This document shows positions 1 to 7,564 of a DNA stretch of 9,336 nt, one piece after another. The notes below the pieces were generated by a model. It made no database searches. It saw only the letters and a list, made by a program, of their open reading frames with translations, and was not told the DNA's origin. Both the position numbers and the translations under genes were made by a program. Numbering within the stretch: position 1 is the stretch's first letter; each line of letters opens with the position of its first letter. The stretch comes from Clostridia bacterium (GTDB lineage Bacteria; Bacillota; Clostridia; Saccharofermentanales; UBA5734): positions 1 to 9,336 of the forward strand of contig JAGPFK010000031.1 of the NCBI GenBank assembly GCA_018056585.1, given 5' to 3'.

Positions 1-1093
1 TTCCAGGCGCCTCGCGCAGGTTCAGCCGTCGTGCTGAGACCACCAGTTGAACAGGCGGTTCAGTGGGAACAGGCGTAACCGTCGGGGCTGCGGTGGGCGT
101 CGGCTGTCTGGTCGGAGTCGGCACAGGCGTTGTCTCCGTTAAGGTGCTCCTGGATGTTTCCGGCTGGCCGCCCCAAATGCCCATGGCTTTTCCTGCGGCA
201 AAAACGGACAGGATCAAAATAAGAGCGGTGATCAGGATCAAAGCCGGCCTGAAAGCCCGGCTCGATTGAAGCTGATCCCAGAAAGCCAGGGGTTGACTCG
301 TTTTTTCTTTTTCTTTGCCGGTCATGCATTCTGAATCAGAATTTGGCACGGAATTGGCTTCTTTTGTTTCGGCGCGCGTGTTCAGCCGGCCGGACAAACG
401 ATTGCCCAAAAAGGAACGATCCGCCGGAATTCGATAATCAGCTTCTTTTTTCTGTATGTCGACGGCCATCCACGATGATTCGCGTTGATAGCCTCGCTGC
501 TTTGCGATGCGGATCAATTCGCTCATTTTAGCCGGGAGCTGACGAAGTCCTGTCAGCAGGTCAACCACCTCATCAGGCTCGAAAAAAGACGGCAGATCCG
601 GCGGTAAAAACAGGTAGATATCAGATTCATGAAGTTTCAGCGTATAGTAATCGTGCAGGTCATGATAAGCCTGTGAAAAAATCGGGTTCTGAAAGGCGAT
701 GGGACAGAGTTTATGCAGCTCCGATCCACGCAGCAGATAAATCCCGAATTCATTCGGCATCCAGGCATAAAGACGCATCTGGTCGTAGCAGATCATTAAA
801 TCTGGCTGCAATTTGTATTGAGTCAGTAATGTATTTAATTCTGTGCAGCCCCGGCGCATGAAAACCGGTAAAAAGGATTCCCAACGGGACAGAGTTTGTT
901 TCTGCCGTGACAGCTCCGCCTCATTTTCGTCTTTACGGATTCCGATGATAAACTGAATGGGTTTATGGCTGGTTTGAATATGAATATTCTGTGAAGAATT
1001 GGACAGCAACCCAAGCCGGGCGTCATTTGCCAGGCAGGTTGCCTTCTGCAGGTCCTCACTGCTGATACAAACGGTCAGGGCTGCTTTGATCAC
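1..1093 (-). CDS. Membrane-anchored PP2C-like (probably inactive) protein with extracellular SH3b domain, partial at left edge
   Basis: Open frame of 364 codons from a GTG start to the window edge; the C-terminus is missing. The start is fixed by AGGAGG 8 nt upstream. Residues 1-213 resemble a PP2C phosphatase fold: 'RLYAWMPNEFGIYLLRGSEL' (107-126) parallels the family's 'vanvGDSRaYllRdGel', 'DIYLFLPPDLPSFF' (158-171) parallels 'DllLLcSDGLt', and 'LIRIAKQRG...SSWMAVDI' (193-213) parallels 'Lv.lA...G..DNiTvivv.i'. The metal-binding DG and DN positions are replaced, so it is probably catalytically dead. A basic stretch precedes one membrane helix (about 283-300), followed by a Pro/Thr-rich linker (about 319-347) and the opening of an SH3b domain ('VVSARRLNLREAPG'). 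The predicted topology is N-terminus in, SH3b outside, where such domains often bind peptidoglycan. It is divergent from the MoxR operon. The frame, helix and linker are certain; the PP2C assignment is my inference from motif spacing. Confidence 0.85.
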   Translation of the reverse strand, partial: MIKAALTVCISSEDLQKATCLANDARLGLLSNSSQNIHIQTSHKPIQFIIGIRKDENEAELSRQKQTLSRWESFLPVFMRRGCTELNTLLTQYKLQPDLMICYDQMRLYAWMPNEFGIYLLRGSELHKLCPIAFQNPIFSQAYHDLHDYYTLKLHESDIYLFLPPDLPSFFEPDEVVDLLTGLRQLPAKMSELIRIAKQRGYQRESSWMAVDIQKKEADYRIPADRSFLGNRLSGRLNTRAETKEANSVPNSDSECMTGKEKEKTSQPLAFWDQLQSSRAFRPALILITALILILSVFAAGKAMGIWGGQPETSRSTLTETTPVPTPTRQPTPTAAPTVTPVPTEPPVQLVVSARRLNLREAPG

Positions 1094-1101
1094 ATTTGAT
1101 T

Positions 1102-1107
1102 CCTCCT
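1102..1107 (-). promoter_or_regulatory. Ribosome-binding site AGGAGG deciding a GTG start
   Basis: A perfect AGGAGG on the minus strand lies 8 nt before the GTG at 1093. The overlapping ATG two bases earlier is followed at once by TGA and cannot be used. This site is the main reason to accept the GTG-started gene on this strand. Confidence 0.85.
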
Positions 1108-1175
1108 GCGTACTTTGCATCATTGATTAATCTCATTGTACCTTAAAGAACACAAAAATCCCATATTCAGCTCAG

Positions 1176-1204
1176 GTTATAATCAAAGCGTCAACTTATG
1201 GTAA
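1176..1204 (-). promoter_or_regulatory. Candidate sigma-A-type promoter for the SH3b-protein gene
   Basis: Reading the minus strand, TTACCA (1204-1199, 4 of 6 to consensus) and TATAAC (1181-1176, 5 of 6) are separated by 17 bases. This would start transcription near 1169, about 75 nt before the GTG start. The -35 box is weak, so this is a candidate only. Confidence 0.35.
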
Positions 1205-1207
1205 AAT
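1199..1207 (+). promoter_or_regulatory. Candidate extended -10 promoter for the MoxR-DUF58-transglutaminase operon
   Basis: TGGTAAAAT fits an extended -10 element (TGn plus TAAAAT) and lies about 40 bases before the first gene of the operon. No good -35 box is found 16-18 bases upstream. It overlaps the -35 box of the candidate minus-strand promoter, so the two could not easily be occupied together. Confidence 0.35.
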
Positions 1208-1248
1208 AACATCAAGTATAGGGATCCGGTGATGGGATGTGAAATCAA

Positions 1249-2187
1249 ATGGATCCAAAAGAGAAATTACAGAAAATTCGTCAAAATGTTGGTAAAATAT
1301 TGGTTGGCCGGCCGGAGACCATCGATTTATTAATGACTGCGCTGCTCTGTGAAGGCCATGTCTTGATTGAAGATGTGCCCGGCGTCGGCAAGACAACCTT
1401 GGCTCAAGCCTTTGCACGATCATTGGATTTGAGTTTTAAACGCATTCAGTTTACGCCAGATGTCCTGCCTTCCGATATTACAGGCTATCATTTATATCAA
1501 CTGGAAAAAAATGAGATGGTTTACCACGAAGGGGCCATCATGAGCCAGATTATTCTTGCTGATGAAATCAATCGAAGCAGTCCAAAAACGCAATCCAGTT
1601 TGCTCGAGGTCATGGAGGAACGTCAAGTCACGGTCGATGGCGTTACACGTTTGGTGCCTCAGCCCTTTATGGTTCTGGCCACACAAAATCCAATCGAATT
1701 TGCCGGCACTTTCCCTTTGCCTGAAGCGCAGCTGGATCGCTTTCTCATGAGAATGTCGATCGGCTACCCCACTCATCAGGAAGAACTTCATATTTTGAAT
1801 CGTCATCTCCATCCGCCCAGATGGCAGGATTTAGAACCGGTGTTGTCTCCGGATGAATTGAAAGAACTTCAAAACATGACACGTCAAGTCATTGTTTCCG
1901 GTCCGGTGATGGATTATATCGTAAAAATCTCACAAAAAACACGCGAACATGAGTCGATTGCACTCGGCATCAGTCCGCGCGGCAGCATCGCTTTGATGCA
2001 TGCGGCCCGCGCAAGTGCCTGCCTATCGGGTCGGGACTTTGTGATCCCGGATGATGTGCAAAAACTTGTTCTGCCCGTGTTGACGCACCGTCTGGTTCTT
2101 CGGCCAGAAGCGGCTTTATCCAGCCAGGCGGCCGAACGCCTTCTCAGGGACCTTGTCCGCCTCATGCCGGTTCCTGCCGTAACATGA
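1249..2187 (+). CDS. MoxR-family AAA+ ATPase
   Basis: A cytosolic AAA+ ATPase of the MoxR family, of normal length (312 residues). Such proteins act as chaperone-like ATPases that assemble or activate membrane or extracellular partners and usually sit beside DUF58 genes. Visible motifs are Walker A 'PGVGKTT' (44-50), Walker B 'ILADEIN' (102-108), sensor 1 'ATQNP' (144-148), the MoxR-typical 'FPLPEAQLDRF' with arginine finger (155-165), and sensor 2 'SPRG' (242-245), followed by the C-terminal helical lid. All ATPase residues look intact. The start is ATG; an in-frame TGA three codons upstream rules out a longer form. No strong ribosome-binding site is present. It is the first gene of a three-gene operon, and its stop overlaps the next start as ATGA. 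Confidence 0.95.
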   Translation: MDPKEKLQKIRQNVGKILVGRPETIDLLMTALLCEGHVLIEDVPGVGKTTLAQAFARSLDLSFKRIQFTPDVLPSDITGYHLYQLEKNEMVYHEGAIMSQIILADEINRSSPKTQSSLLEVMEERQVTVDGVTRLVPQPFMVLATQNPIEFAGTFPLPEAQLDRFLMRMSIGYPTHQEELHILNRHLHPPRWQDLEPVLSPDELKELQNMTRQVIVSGPVMDYIVKISQKTREHESIALGISPRGSIALMHAARASACLSGRDFVIPDDVQKLVLPVLTHRLVLRPEAALSSQAAERLLRDLVRLMPVPAVT

Positions 2188-3383
2188 TCCGGCATCGGGT
2201 CGTTTTTTATGGGTTGGCCGCTTTGCTCCTGATCGCAGGGCTGTTGACAGGCAGCCGCGTCTTTTATGTGCTTTTGTTCGGTCAGGGTTCTTTGCTGCTT
2301 TGCATCCTGATTCTTAATTTATGGGCTATATCAACCTTTACCTACACACAGGAGCTGAGTCAGGAAAAGACGCTGCGCGGCCGGCCTGTGATCCTTTCAT
2401 TTTCCATTCACAATGAAAAACCCATTCCGTTTCCTTTGATGCGCATCAGGCTCCATGTGGCCGATGAACGATTGCATCGGGATCTGTCATTTAATCTTGC
2501 GCCTTACAGTTATCTTTCTTTTGAAGAAGAAATGGCCTGCCCCTATCGGGGTTCCTATGAGGTTGGCATGACTTTGATGGACTGCCTGGATCTGTTCGGC
2601 CTCATACGGCTGCCCTTTGATATGCGGCTTCTTCCCTACTATCGCATGAAGCAGCTGCTCGTATATCCGCGGCTTGTTGAACTGAAGCGCCTCGATATGC
2701 CGGCTTTGGATTCCCCGCATTTTACCCGGCATTTAAATCTGACCGAGGACCCGGATTATCCTTACTCCATGGTACGGACCTATCGTCCAGGTGACGCCGC
2801 CAAACAAATCCACTGGAAAGTTTCCATGCGACAGCGCAAACTGATGACACGCGTGTATGAAAAAGCAACGGAACCAGATGTTTTGCTGATCCTTGATCTT
2901 CATCCAGGTGGCTATGAGGGAGAAAGTGCCCTGCAGGCTCAGGATATCTTTTGCGAGTGTGCCACCGCGCTTTGCTATTTTCTGCTTCGGCAGAACCGTC
3001 GGATTCTCATCTCTGCCTGTGGTCAGACAGAACGACGTTTGAGTGGATCTGGGATGAAAGACTTTCAGGCGATTTATCGCTTTTTAGCAGCTGTTCAGTT
3101 TGACGGACAACAAGCATTTATGAAGCAAGTTCGGCAAAGTCTTTCTGAGGGGGGGAATCTTCAGGCCCGCATTATCCTGACCACGCGAATTGAAACAGAT
3201 ATCGCACGACTTCTGGGACCCAATCGTCTAAACCGGACCGCTTCTTATCTGTTGGTTGCTGGCCCAGCACGTGACAGGCCGGAAGAAGCAAGATTAGCCG
3301 GTTTATTTCGACAAGCCGGTCTGCCCATCTGGTTTATCCACTACGGGGACGATTTATCTATCATTTTACAGGGTGAAACGTGA
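2184..3383 (+). CDS. DUF58 domain membrane protein (vWA-like fold)
   Basis: 399 residues. Two hydrophobic segments near the N-terminus (about 5-22 and 27-49) anchor the protein. A beta-rich stretch follows, then the DUF58 signature at 197-214, 'VRTYRPGDAAKQIHWKVS', leading into the vWA-like strand 'PDVLLILDLHPG' (231-242). In a classical vWA domain the metal site is DxSxS; here it reads 'DLHPG', so the ion site is not conserved, as in many DUF58 proteins. The family is tightly linked to MoxR ATPases and is thought to be their membrane-side partner. The ATG lies inside the MoxR stop (ATGA) with no clear ribosome-binding site of its own, so translation is probably coupled. Its stop in turn overlaps the transglutaminase start. 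The exact molecular role of the family is not established. Confidence 0.93.
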   Translation: MIRHRVVFYGLAALLLIAGLLTGSRVFYVLLFGQGSLLLCILILNLWAISTFTYTQELSQEKTLRGRPVILSFSIHNEKPIPFPLMRIRLHVADERLHRDLSFNLAPYSYLSFEEEMACPYRGSYEVGMTLMDCLDLFGLIRLPFDMRLLPYYRMKQLLVYPRLVELKRLDMPALDSPHFTRHLNLTEDPDYPYSMVRTYRPGDAAKQIHWKVSMRQRKLMTRVYEKATEPDVLLILDLHPGGYEGESALQAQDIFCECATALCYFLLRQNRRILISACGQTERRLSGSGMKDFQAIYRFLAAVQFDGQQAFMKQVRQSLSEGGNLQARIILTTRIETDIARLLGPNRLNRTASYLLVAGPARDRPEEARLAGLFRQAGLPIWFIHYGDDLSIILQGET

Positions 3384-5701
3384 AGCAGCGTTTTTGGACA
3401 TCAAAAGGGGCTCTTCTTTTGATTGATGGGCTGATTTGCGCCACTGTGACCCTGGGCCTGGTCAAGCCGCTGTTTTACGACCGTGGCATCGATCCCGGCT
3501 GGATGCCTGTTTTAGCGGGCGCTCTGCTTTCTTCAGCTTTGGTTTTGTTATTGAGTTTGCGCTGGTGGATTTTACCGGCCATCGTTCTTTTTGTGGGTCT
3601 CCCTGGCTTTTTTATCCTGGTTCGGCTTGAACTTCTGAATGACTGGGCTCAGGCTTTGATTCGCTTTTTGACCTGGGCCGGACAACGTTTGATACTCGGC
3701 GGCCCAGAACCCGAGTTTTCATTCTGGTTGATTATTTTGCGGTTTTTGATCTCTATTTGTGTCAGTGCCATCTTATACACGCTGATTCATCGGTTTTCTC
3801 ATCTCTTTTTGACCGCCCTTTTTGTTTTGCCAGGTATCATTTTGTTTCTCATCGCGCATCCATCGGCTGTCGCACAAGTTCTGCCAGCCATGGCCGGGCT
3901 CATGGCGCTGATGCCGGCAAGCCTTGTCCAATACGTAAAAAAGCAGGAGCCTCAAGCTGCCATTCCCCGTGCCCCTTTGCAATGGCTGGCTTTGCCGGTC
4001 GCTTTGATCAGCGTATGGATGGGGCTGTGGCTGACGCCGGAAGACACAAGCCATTGGCAGCAGCAAGATTGGGTGAATCGATTTTATGATCTGCGCGACT
4101 TTTTTCAGAATCAAACAGGATTGACCCGTAGCTGGCAGCCGTTTGATCTGGCTCTGGCTGGCTTTCAATCCTCTGAAAAACAGCTTGGCGGACCGATTCG
4201 TCCGTCCGATCAAGTGTTTATCGATGTAAAGGCGGAAGATTCGGTCTTGCTGCGCGGAGTAACCCGAACCCTTTACGAAAAAAACCGCTGGCGCTCTCCA
4301 CCGCACCAGGTTTATCGGCTGGACAGTCCGCTGTGGCGTTTAACCAAAAGACAGGTGTTTGTCGAAGATTTGCCTGCCGGCGCTGAAGGCCGCCGATTTA
4401 AAGAGCAATATACCCGACAGTTAACATTGGAACTTTCACCGCGAACCCGGACGCAGACGACCATTTTTTCTGCGGGACGGCTGGAAGCTCTGTCCTGGCC
4501 GGACAGTCGGGATTACCCGCCCTATTTTACCATTGATGGCGATTTGTTTGTTTTCAAAAGTTTGCCGCCCAATCCGACGTACCAAATCACCGTCACCCTA
4601 TGGGAGCGCAGCAAGCCCGGCTTCAACGAAGCCATCAACTTGTTATCGACTTCTCCTGTTTGCAGCCGCGATCCGTATTGGGCCGCTGTATCAAGCCGGT
4701 ATCTGCAGCTTCCGGACGATCTGCCTTTGGTTGTCAGAGAAACGGCAAAACAACTGACGGCAAGCGGAACATCTCCTTATGAGAAAGCGGTTCTGCTGGA
4801 GCATTACTTAATGGAACAAGGCATATATACGCTCGAACCTGAAGATCCGCCGGAAGGAATGGATTTTGTCGCGTCCTTTTTGAGGGAAAAAAGCGGCTAC
4901 TGCGTTCATTTTGCTACAGCTATGACGGTCATGGCCCGGGCCATCGGCCTGCCAGCCCGCTATGTGGAAGGGTTTGCCCTGGAAGCGGTCAATGGTTCAG
5001 AAAATGCCTTTCGTGCGACAGGAAAAACAGCTCATGCCTGGTGCGAAATTTATTTACAGGGAATTGGGTGGCTGACTTTTGATCCAACGCCGCCAGGACG
5101 GGAAAATCCACCGGAAGAACCGCCTCTGCCAACAGAAGAGCCCACCCCAACACCCGAAAAACCAACGGCCCAGCCGACCCCACCTCCTTTGGAGCCGACC
5201 CCTCAAAAAGCAAGCGGAACCGGCTGGTTGATTTTATTTTGCGGCCTCCTGCTTGTGGTTTTGCTTTTCCATTTCTTCTTCCATTCCATCACTCGTCAAT
5301 ATCTGCATCAACTGAGGCCCTTGGCCATGCACCGACACTTCCCTGATCCGGCCATCTGCCTGGATGTTGCCTACCAGGATATTTTACACCAATTCAGCCT
5401 GATCGATGTCTGCCCGGAAACAGGGGAAACCCTGTCTGCTTTTGCGCAAAGAGCCAACCATTATCTCCGATTCGAAAATATGCATCTCTCTGATCTTTTT
5501 TGGCCGGTGATCCGATGGCGTTACGGTCAAAAAGAACCCACCCCTGCCGAGGTGGATGCACTCCTTGACCTCAGAATCCGTCTGGATGATAGGCTGCGTG
5601 AAAACTTCTCAAAAGCAGCCTGGTTCTTGAAGCGGGTTTGGCCTGGTTATCGATTCATAAAAAATCAAAGAAAGCTTTATGAAAAAAGTCAGTCGAAATG
5701 A
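3380..5701 (+). CDS. TgpA-like membrane transglutaminase (N-terminal membrane bundle, transglutaminase core, DUF4129-like tail)
   Basis: 773 residues, GTG start overlapping the DUF58 stop as GTGA, with AGGGTGA just upstream serving as ribosome-binding site. About seven membrane helices (roughly 11-31, 42-60, 63-83, 115-135, 141-161, 166-184, 200-217) are followed by a large outside domain. The transglutaminase core runs about 435-572 with the full triad: Cys508 in 'SGYCVHFATAM', His552 in 'TAHAWCEI' and Asp568 in 'LTFDPTP'. A Pro/Glu/Thr linker (573-608) leads to a final helix (614-634) and a cytosolic tail (635-773) resembling DUF4129. This is the DUF3488-transglutaminase architecture known from TgpA-type proteins, which act at the outer face of the membrane by protein cross-linking or proteolysis-type chemistry; the substrate is unknown. 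It is the last gene of the operon, and the MoxR/DUF58 pair probably controls it. Confidence 0.93.
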   Translation: MKQRFWTSKGALLLIDGLICATVTLGLVKPLFYDRGIDPGWMPVLAGALLSSALVLLLSLRWWILPAIVLFVGLPGFFILVRLELLNDWAQALIRFLTWAGQRLILGGPEPEFSFWLIILRFLISICVSAILYTLIHRFSHLFLTALFVLPGIILFLIAHPSAVAQVLPAMAGLMALMPASLVQYVKKQEPQAAIPRAPLQWLALPVALISVWMGLWLTPEDTSHWQQQDWVNRFYDLRDFFQNQTGLTRSWQPFDLALAGFQSSEKQLGGPIRPSDQVFIDVKAEDSVLLRGVTRTLYEKNRWRSPPHQVYRLDSPLWRLTKRQVFVEDLPAGAEGRRFKEQYTRQLTLELSPRTRTQTTIFSAGRLEALSWPDSRDYPPYFTIDGDLFVFKSLPPNPTYQITVTLWERSKPGFNEAINLLSTSPVCSRDPYWAAVSSRYLQLPDDLPLVVRETAKQLTASGTSPYEKAVLLEHYLMEQGIYTLEPEDPPEGMDFVASFLREKSGYCVHFATAMTVMARAIGLPARYVEGFALEAVNGSENAFRATGKTAHAWCEIYLQGIGWLTFDPTPPGRENPPEEPPLPTEEPTPTPEKPTAQPTPPPLEPTPQKASGTGWLILFCGLLLVVLLFHFFFHSITRQYLHQLRPLAMHRHFPDPAICLDVAYQDILHQFSLIDVCPETGETLSAFAQRANHYLRFENMHLSDLFWPVIRWRYGQKEPTPAEVDALLDLRIRLDDRLRENFSKAAWFLKRVWPGYRFIKNQRKLYEKSQSK

Positions 5702-5708
5702 AAAATCA

Positions 5709-7277
5709 TCAAGAACTTTTCATGCGGCTGTGCACAGCTTCGTGATAAATATCCGCAAATGCCATTGAAGCCAGGATCATAAAAACCGGGAGAACAAAAT
5801 AATGATAGCGGTTCTGCCATTCAAGAATCATGTGAAGCAGCGCAGTACCAATAAAAATCAACATCAGTACATGAGTCGGGCCGATTTCCCTTTGCTTAAA
5901 TGATCTCATACCCAAGACGGCAGACAAAAACAGGGTCACAAGATAAATGTCATTGTTCCATGGCGTAATGGTTTGAATCAAATGTTGCCGTTCTGACGTC
6001 AAATTGCCTTGCTGATCAAGTAAGAACGTTGCCCAGGAGGCCGCGTAATCGTCATTTCCCCAAAGAAATGTGAATTTCTCAAGAGACAGATTTAAAACCC
6101 CGATCGGATTGCTCTTTATCCGGCTGAGTGCAACGGAGAGGCAAGCTTGATGCGCTTTTTCAGCAGAATGCGTAGCCGCAAACTGATTGGTCAAAAAATC
6201 CGCATCTTGCTGGTTCCATGCGCCTTTCGCGTCAATATGAACACCAACCATGAGATTGAAGCCGAAAGAAGTGCTCATACCCGGCAATTCATAAGCAATT
6301 GTTTTGGAGATAGCCGTGGACACCAGCTGGCTACAGATCATGAAGCTGAACAAGATAATGAGCGCACGAAACCATCCTTGGCAAGCAGCGCAACGCAGTT
6401 TTCCATTCAACATCTTTTCACTTTTATCGAATTGGACACGCATGGTAATCAGACATAAGATGACTGCGATCAAAAGGATGATGGCTTGCGGCCGTACAGC
6501 ATTCGTCAAAGAGATTAAAACGCCCAACAGGACACAAAGAATGATGGAACCTTCAATATGGTTGAGTTTGGCCGGGTAGCGAAACAAATAAATAAAAAGC
6601 CATATACAAAAAAGAAACATGCATGTAAAGACAGGCTCGGAGGCAAGGATCGTACCGTATAAAATCTGAGATGGCCAGAAGGCTGCCGCAAGCAATGCGA
6701 TGACACCGCCCAGTCGGCCACAGAGCGTGCGGGAAATCCGATAGGTCAGAAAGACAGAAAGCAGACTCGCCGCCATATTGAAATAAAGGCCGGCTTTTAG
6801 CGATGGTCCTGTGATTCTGAACAGGAGAGACAAAATAAACGGAAAGCCGACGACATGTGGAAATTCTGCAATGTAGCTACAGTAGTCAGAAGTCCCAAGC
6901 TTCCCTTTGGACAGCAATTCGGCAACTTGAAAATACACCTGATAATCCGATGAGGGTAAAATTGGGAAACGTTCGATAACCCAAATTCTGAGGATCGCAC
7001 TGGCTAGTATGACGACCCCAACCACGATGCGCTCTATGATTACACTGCGCCGGTCCCCCAACGGTAATAAATCCGAAAGGTTCAGATGGGCCAAAATATT
7101 GGACATGAGATAGACAAATATCAAAGCCAATCCCAAAACGCACAAGGTACCCCCGTACCAGAGATAGGGGTATGTTTTTCCCTCAGCCATATTGATTAAT
7201 CCGCTGAAAAGAGCATAAGCGGAAAAGATCTCAAAAATGATCAAAATAAGACAGATCCAATTTTTCTTTGTAAACAA
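5709..7277 (-). CDS. Polytopic GT-C (GT39/ArnT-like) glycosyltransferase
   Basis: 522 residues from the preferred TTG start, with about ten or more hydrophobic helices. The family pattern is a first outside loop with an acidic residue after helices 1-3 ('LPSSDYQVYFQVAELL', Asp at about 111), then 'GFPFILSLLF', the conserved 'LASEPVF' (about 211-217) leading into a helix, and a late 'EWQNRYHYFVLPVF' (about 486-499) before the last helix. This matches GT-C enzymes that move a sugar from a polyprenyl-phosphate donor onto an envelope acceptor; donor and acceptor cannot be read from sequence. The TTG start at 7277 has AGGAG 8 nt upstream. A longer form from ATG 7310, or from TTG 7313, lacks any ribosome-binding site. 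The gene is convergent with the transglutaminase operon, with only 7 bases between the stops and no room for a terminator. Confidence 0.85.
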   Translation of the reverse strand: MFTKKNWICLILIIFEIFSAYALFSGLINMAEGKTYPYLWYGGTLCVLGLALIFVYLMSNILAHLNLSDLLPLGDRRSVIIERIVVGVVILASAILRIWVIERFPILPSSDYQVYFQVAELLSKGKLGTSDYCSYIAEFPHVVGFPFILSLLFRITGPSLKAGLYFNMAASLLSVFLTYRISRTLCGRLGGVIALLAAAFWPSQILYGTILASEPVFTCMFLFCIWLFIYLFRYPAKLNHIEGSIILCVLLGVLISLTNAVRPQAIILLIAVILCLITMRVQFDKSEKMLNGKLRCAACQGWFRALIILFSFMICSQLVSTAISKTIAYELPGMSTSFGFNLMVGVHIDAKGAWNQQDADFLTNQFAATHSAEKAHQACLSVALSRIKSNPIGVLNLSLEKFTFLWGNDDYAASWATFLLDQQGNLTSERQHLIQTITPWNNDIYLVTLFLSAVLGMRSFKQREIGPTHVLMLIFIGTALLHMILEWQNRYHYFVLPVFMILASMAFADIYHEAVHSRMKSS

Positions 7278-7548
7278 GCTTCTTTCTCCTAAACGCATCC
7301 GTTCATCCATCAAAATAATGAACGGAAGTTCTATTTGGATCTTTTACAAACAGACACGACCAAGGTCATCCATTTCAATTGATGAAGGACGACCCTTTAA
7401 CGCTTCATTTGAAAGGAAGAAGCATCTGACCCTGAAAAATGTAAATTGGATCGCTTCCTACATGATGATGGGTACCCCATGAACGGCCCCCTTTCATGTT
7501 TTTTCGTCTGATTCAATGGATATTCCCTTTCTGGTTTTTTCAGATATT
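7278..7548 (-). other. Long untranslated leader upstream of the glycosyltransferase gene
   Basis: If transcription begins at the promoter at 7555-7584, the message carries about 270 nt before the TTG start. I recognise no known riboswitch. Visible elements are short inverted repeats (CATGAA/TTCATG at 7478-7498) and the palindrome GGGTACCC (7470-7477). A 27-codon frame from ATG 7480 to TAA 7397 is preceded by AAAGGGGG with a 6-nt gap; its peptide resembles nothing I know. On the plus strand there is also an open frame ending near 7482, with no supporting start signal. I treat the stretch as non-coding or a leader of unknown role. Confidence 0.4.
7286..7290 (-). promoter_or_regulatory. Ribosome-binding site AGGAG deciding a TTG start
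   Basis: AGGAG on the minus strand lies 8 nt before TTG at 7277, which opens directly into the first hydrophobic helix. In the longer reading this motif would be buried inside the coding sequence, and the upstream ATG codons at 7310 and 7298 have no comparable site. Confidence 0.6.
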
Positions 7549-7564
7549 ATTTTTATTATATCTG
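7541..7564. repeat. Dyad symmetry overlapping a -10 box (operator-like)
   Basis: The arms CAGATAT (7541-7547) and ATATCTG (7558-7564) are a perfect 7-bp inverted repeat around a 10-base AT-only centre; 9 of 12 half-site positions are symmetric. It covers the TATAAT box of the minus-strand promoter and the presumed start point. That is the usual place for a repressor site. No regulator gene is visible in the window. Confidence 0.45.

Noticed and set aside
60..329. Minus-strand open frame of 89 codons, and the plus-strand frame at 63-269
   Set aside because: Both are shadows of the GTG-started gene on the minus strand in another frame. That frame is continuous from 1093 to the edge and carries the helix, linker and SH3b start.
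835..1059. Minus-strand frame of 74 codons
   Set aside because: Out of frame with the GTG gene that has the perfect ribosome-binding site; no family features.
3773..4306. Minus-strand frame of 177 codons inside the transglutaminase gene
   Set aside because: Antisense to a well-supported membrane protein; basic, low-information composition typical of a shadow frame.
5654..5683. Inverted repeat TTCATAAA/TTTATGAA near the end of the transglutaminase gene, as a terminator
   Set aside because: Stem is AT-only, lies in coding sequence, and is not followed by a T-run on either strand.
5724..5737. Palindrome GCTGTGCACAGC as terminator or operator
   Set aside because: No loop and no T-run; it falls inside the glycosyltransferase coding sequence and is explained by codon content.
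7237..7482. Plus-strand frame of 81 codons
   Set aside because: Starts inside the glycosyltransferase gene on the other strand, has no ribosome-binding site or promoter, and its peptide matches no family I recognise.
7478..7504. CATGAA/TTCATG hairpin followed by six T on the plus strand as a terminator
   Set aside because: Only a 6-bp AT-rich stem, and there is no plus-strand gene upstream for it to end.
7278..7548. Transposase or insertion-sequence remnant in the gap
   Set aside because: No terminal inverted repeats, target duplications or recognisable transposase fragments in any frame.
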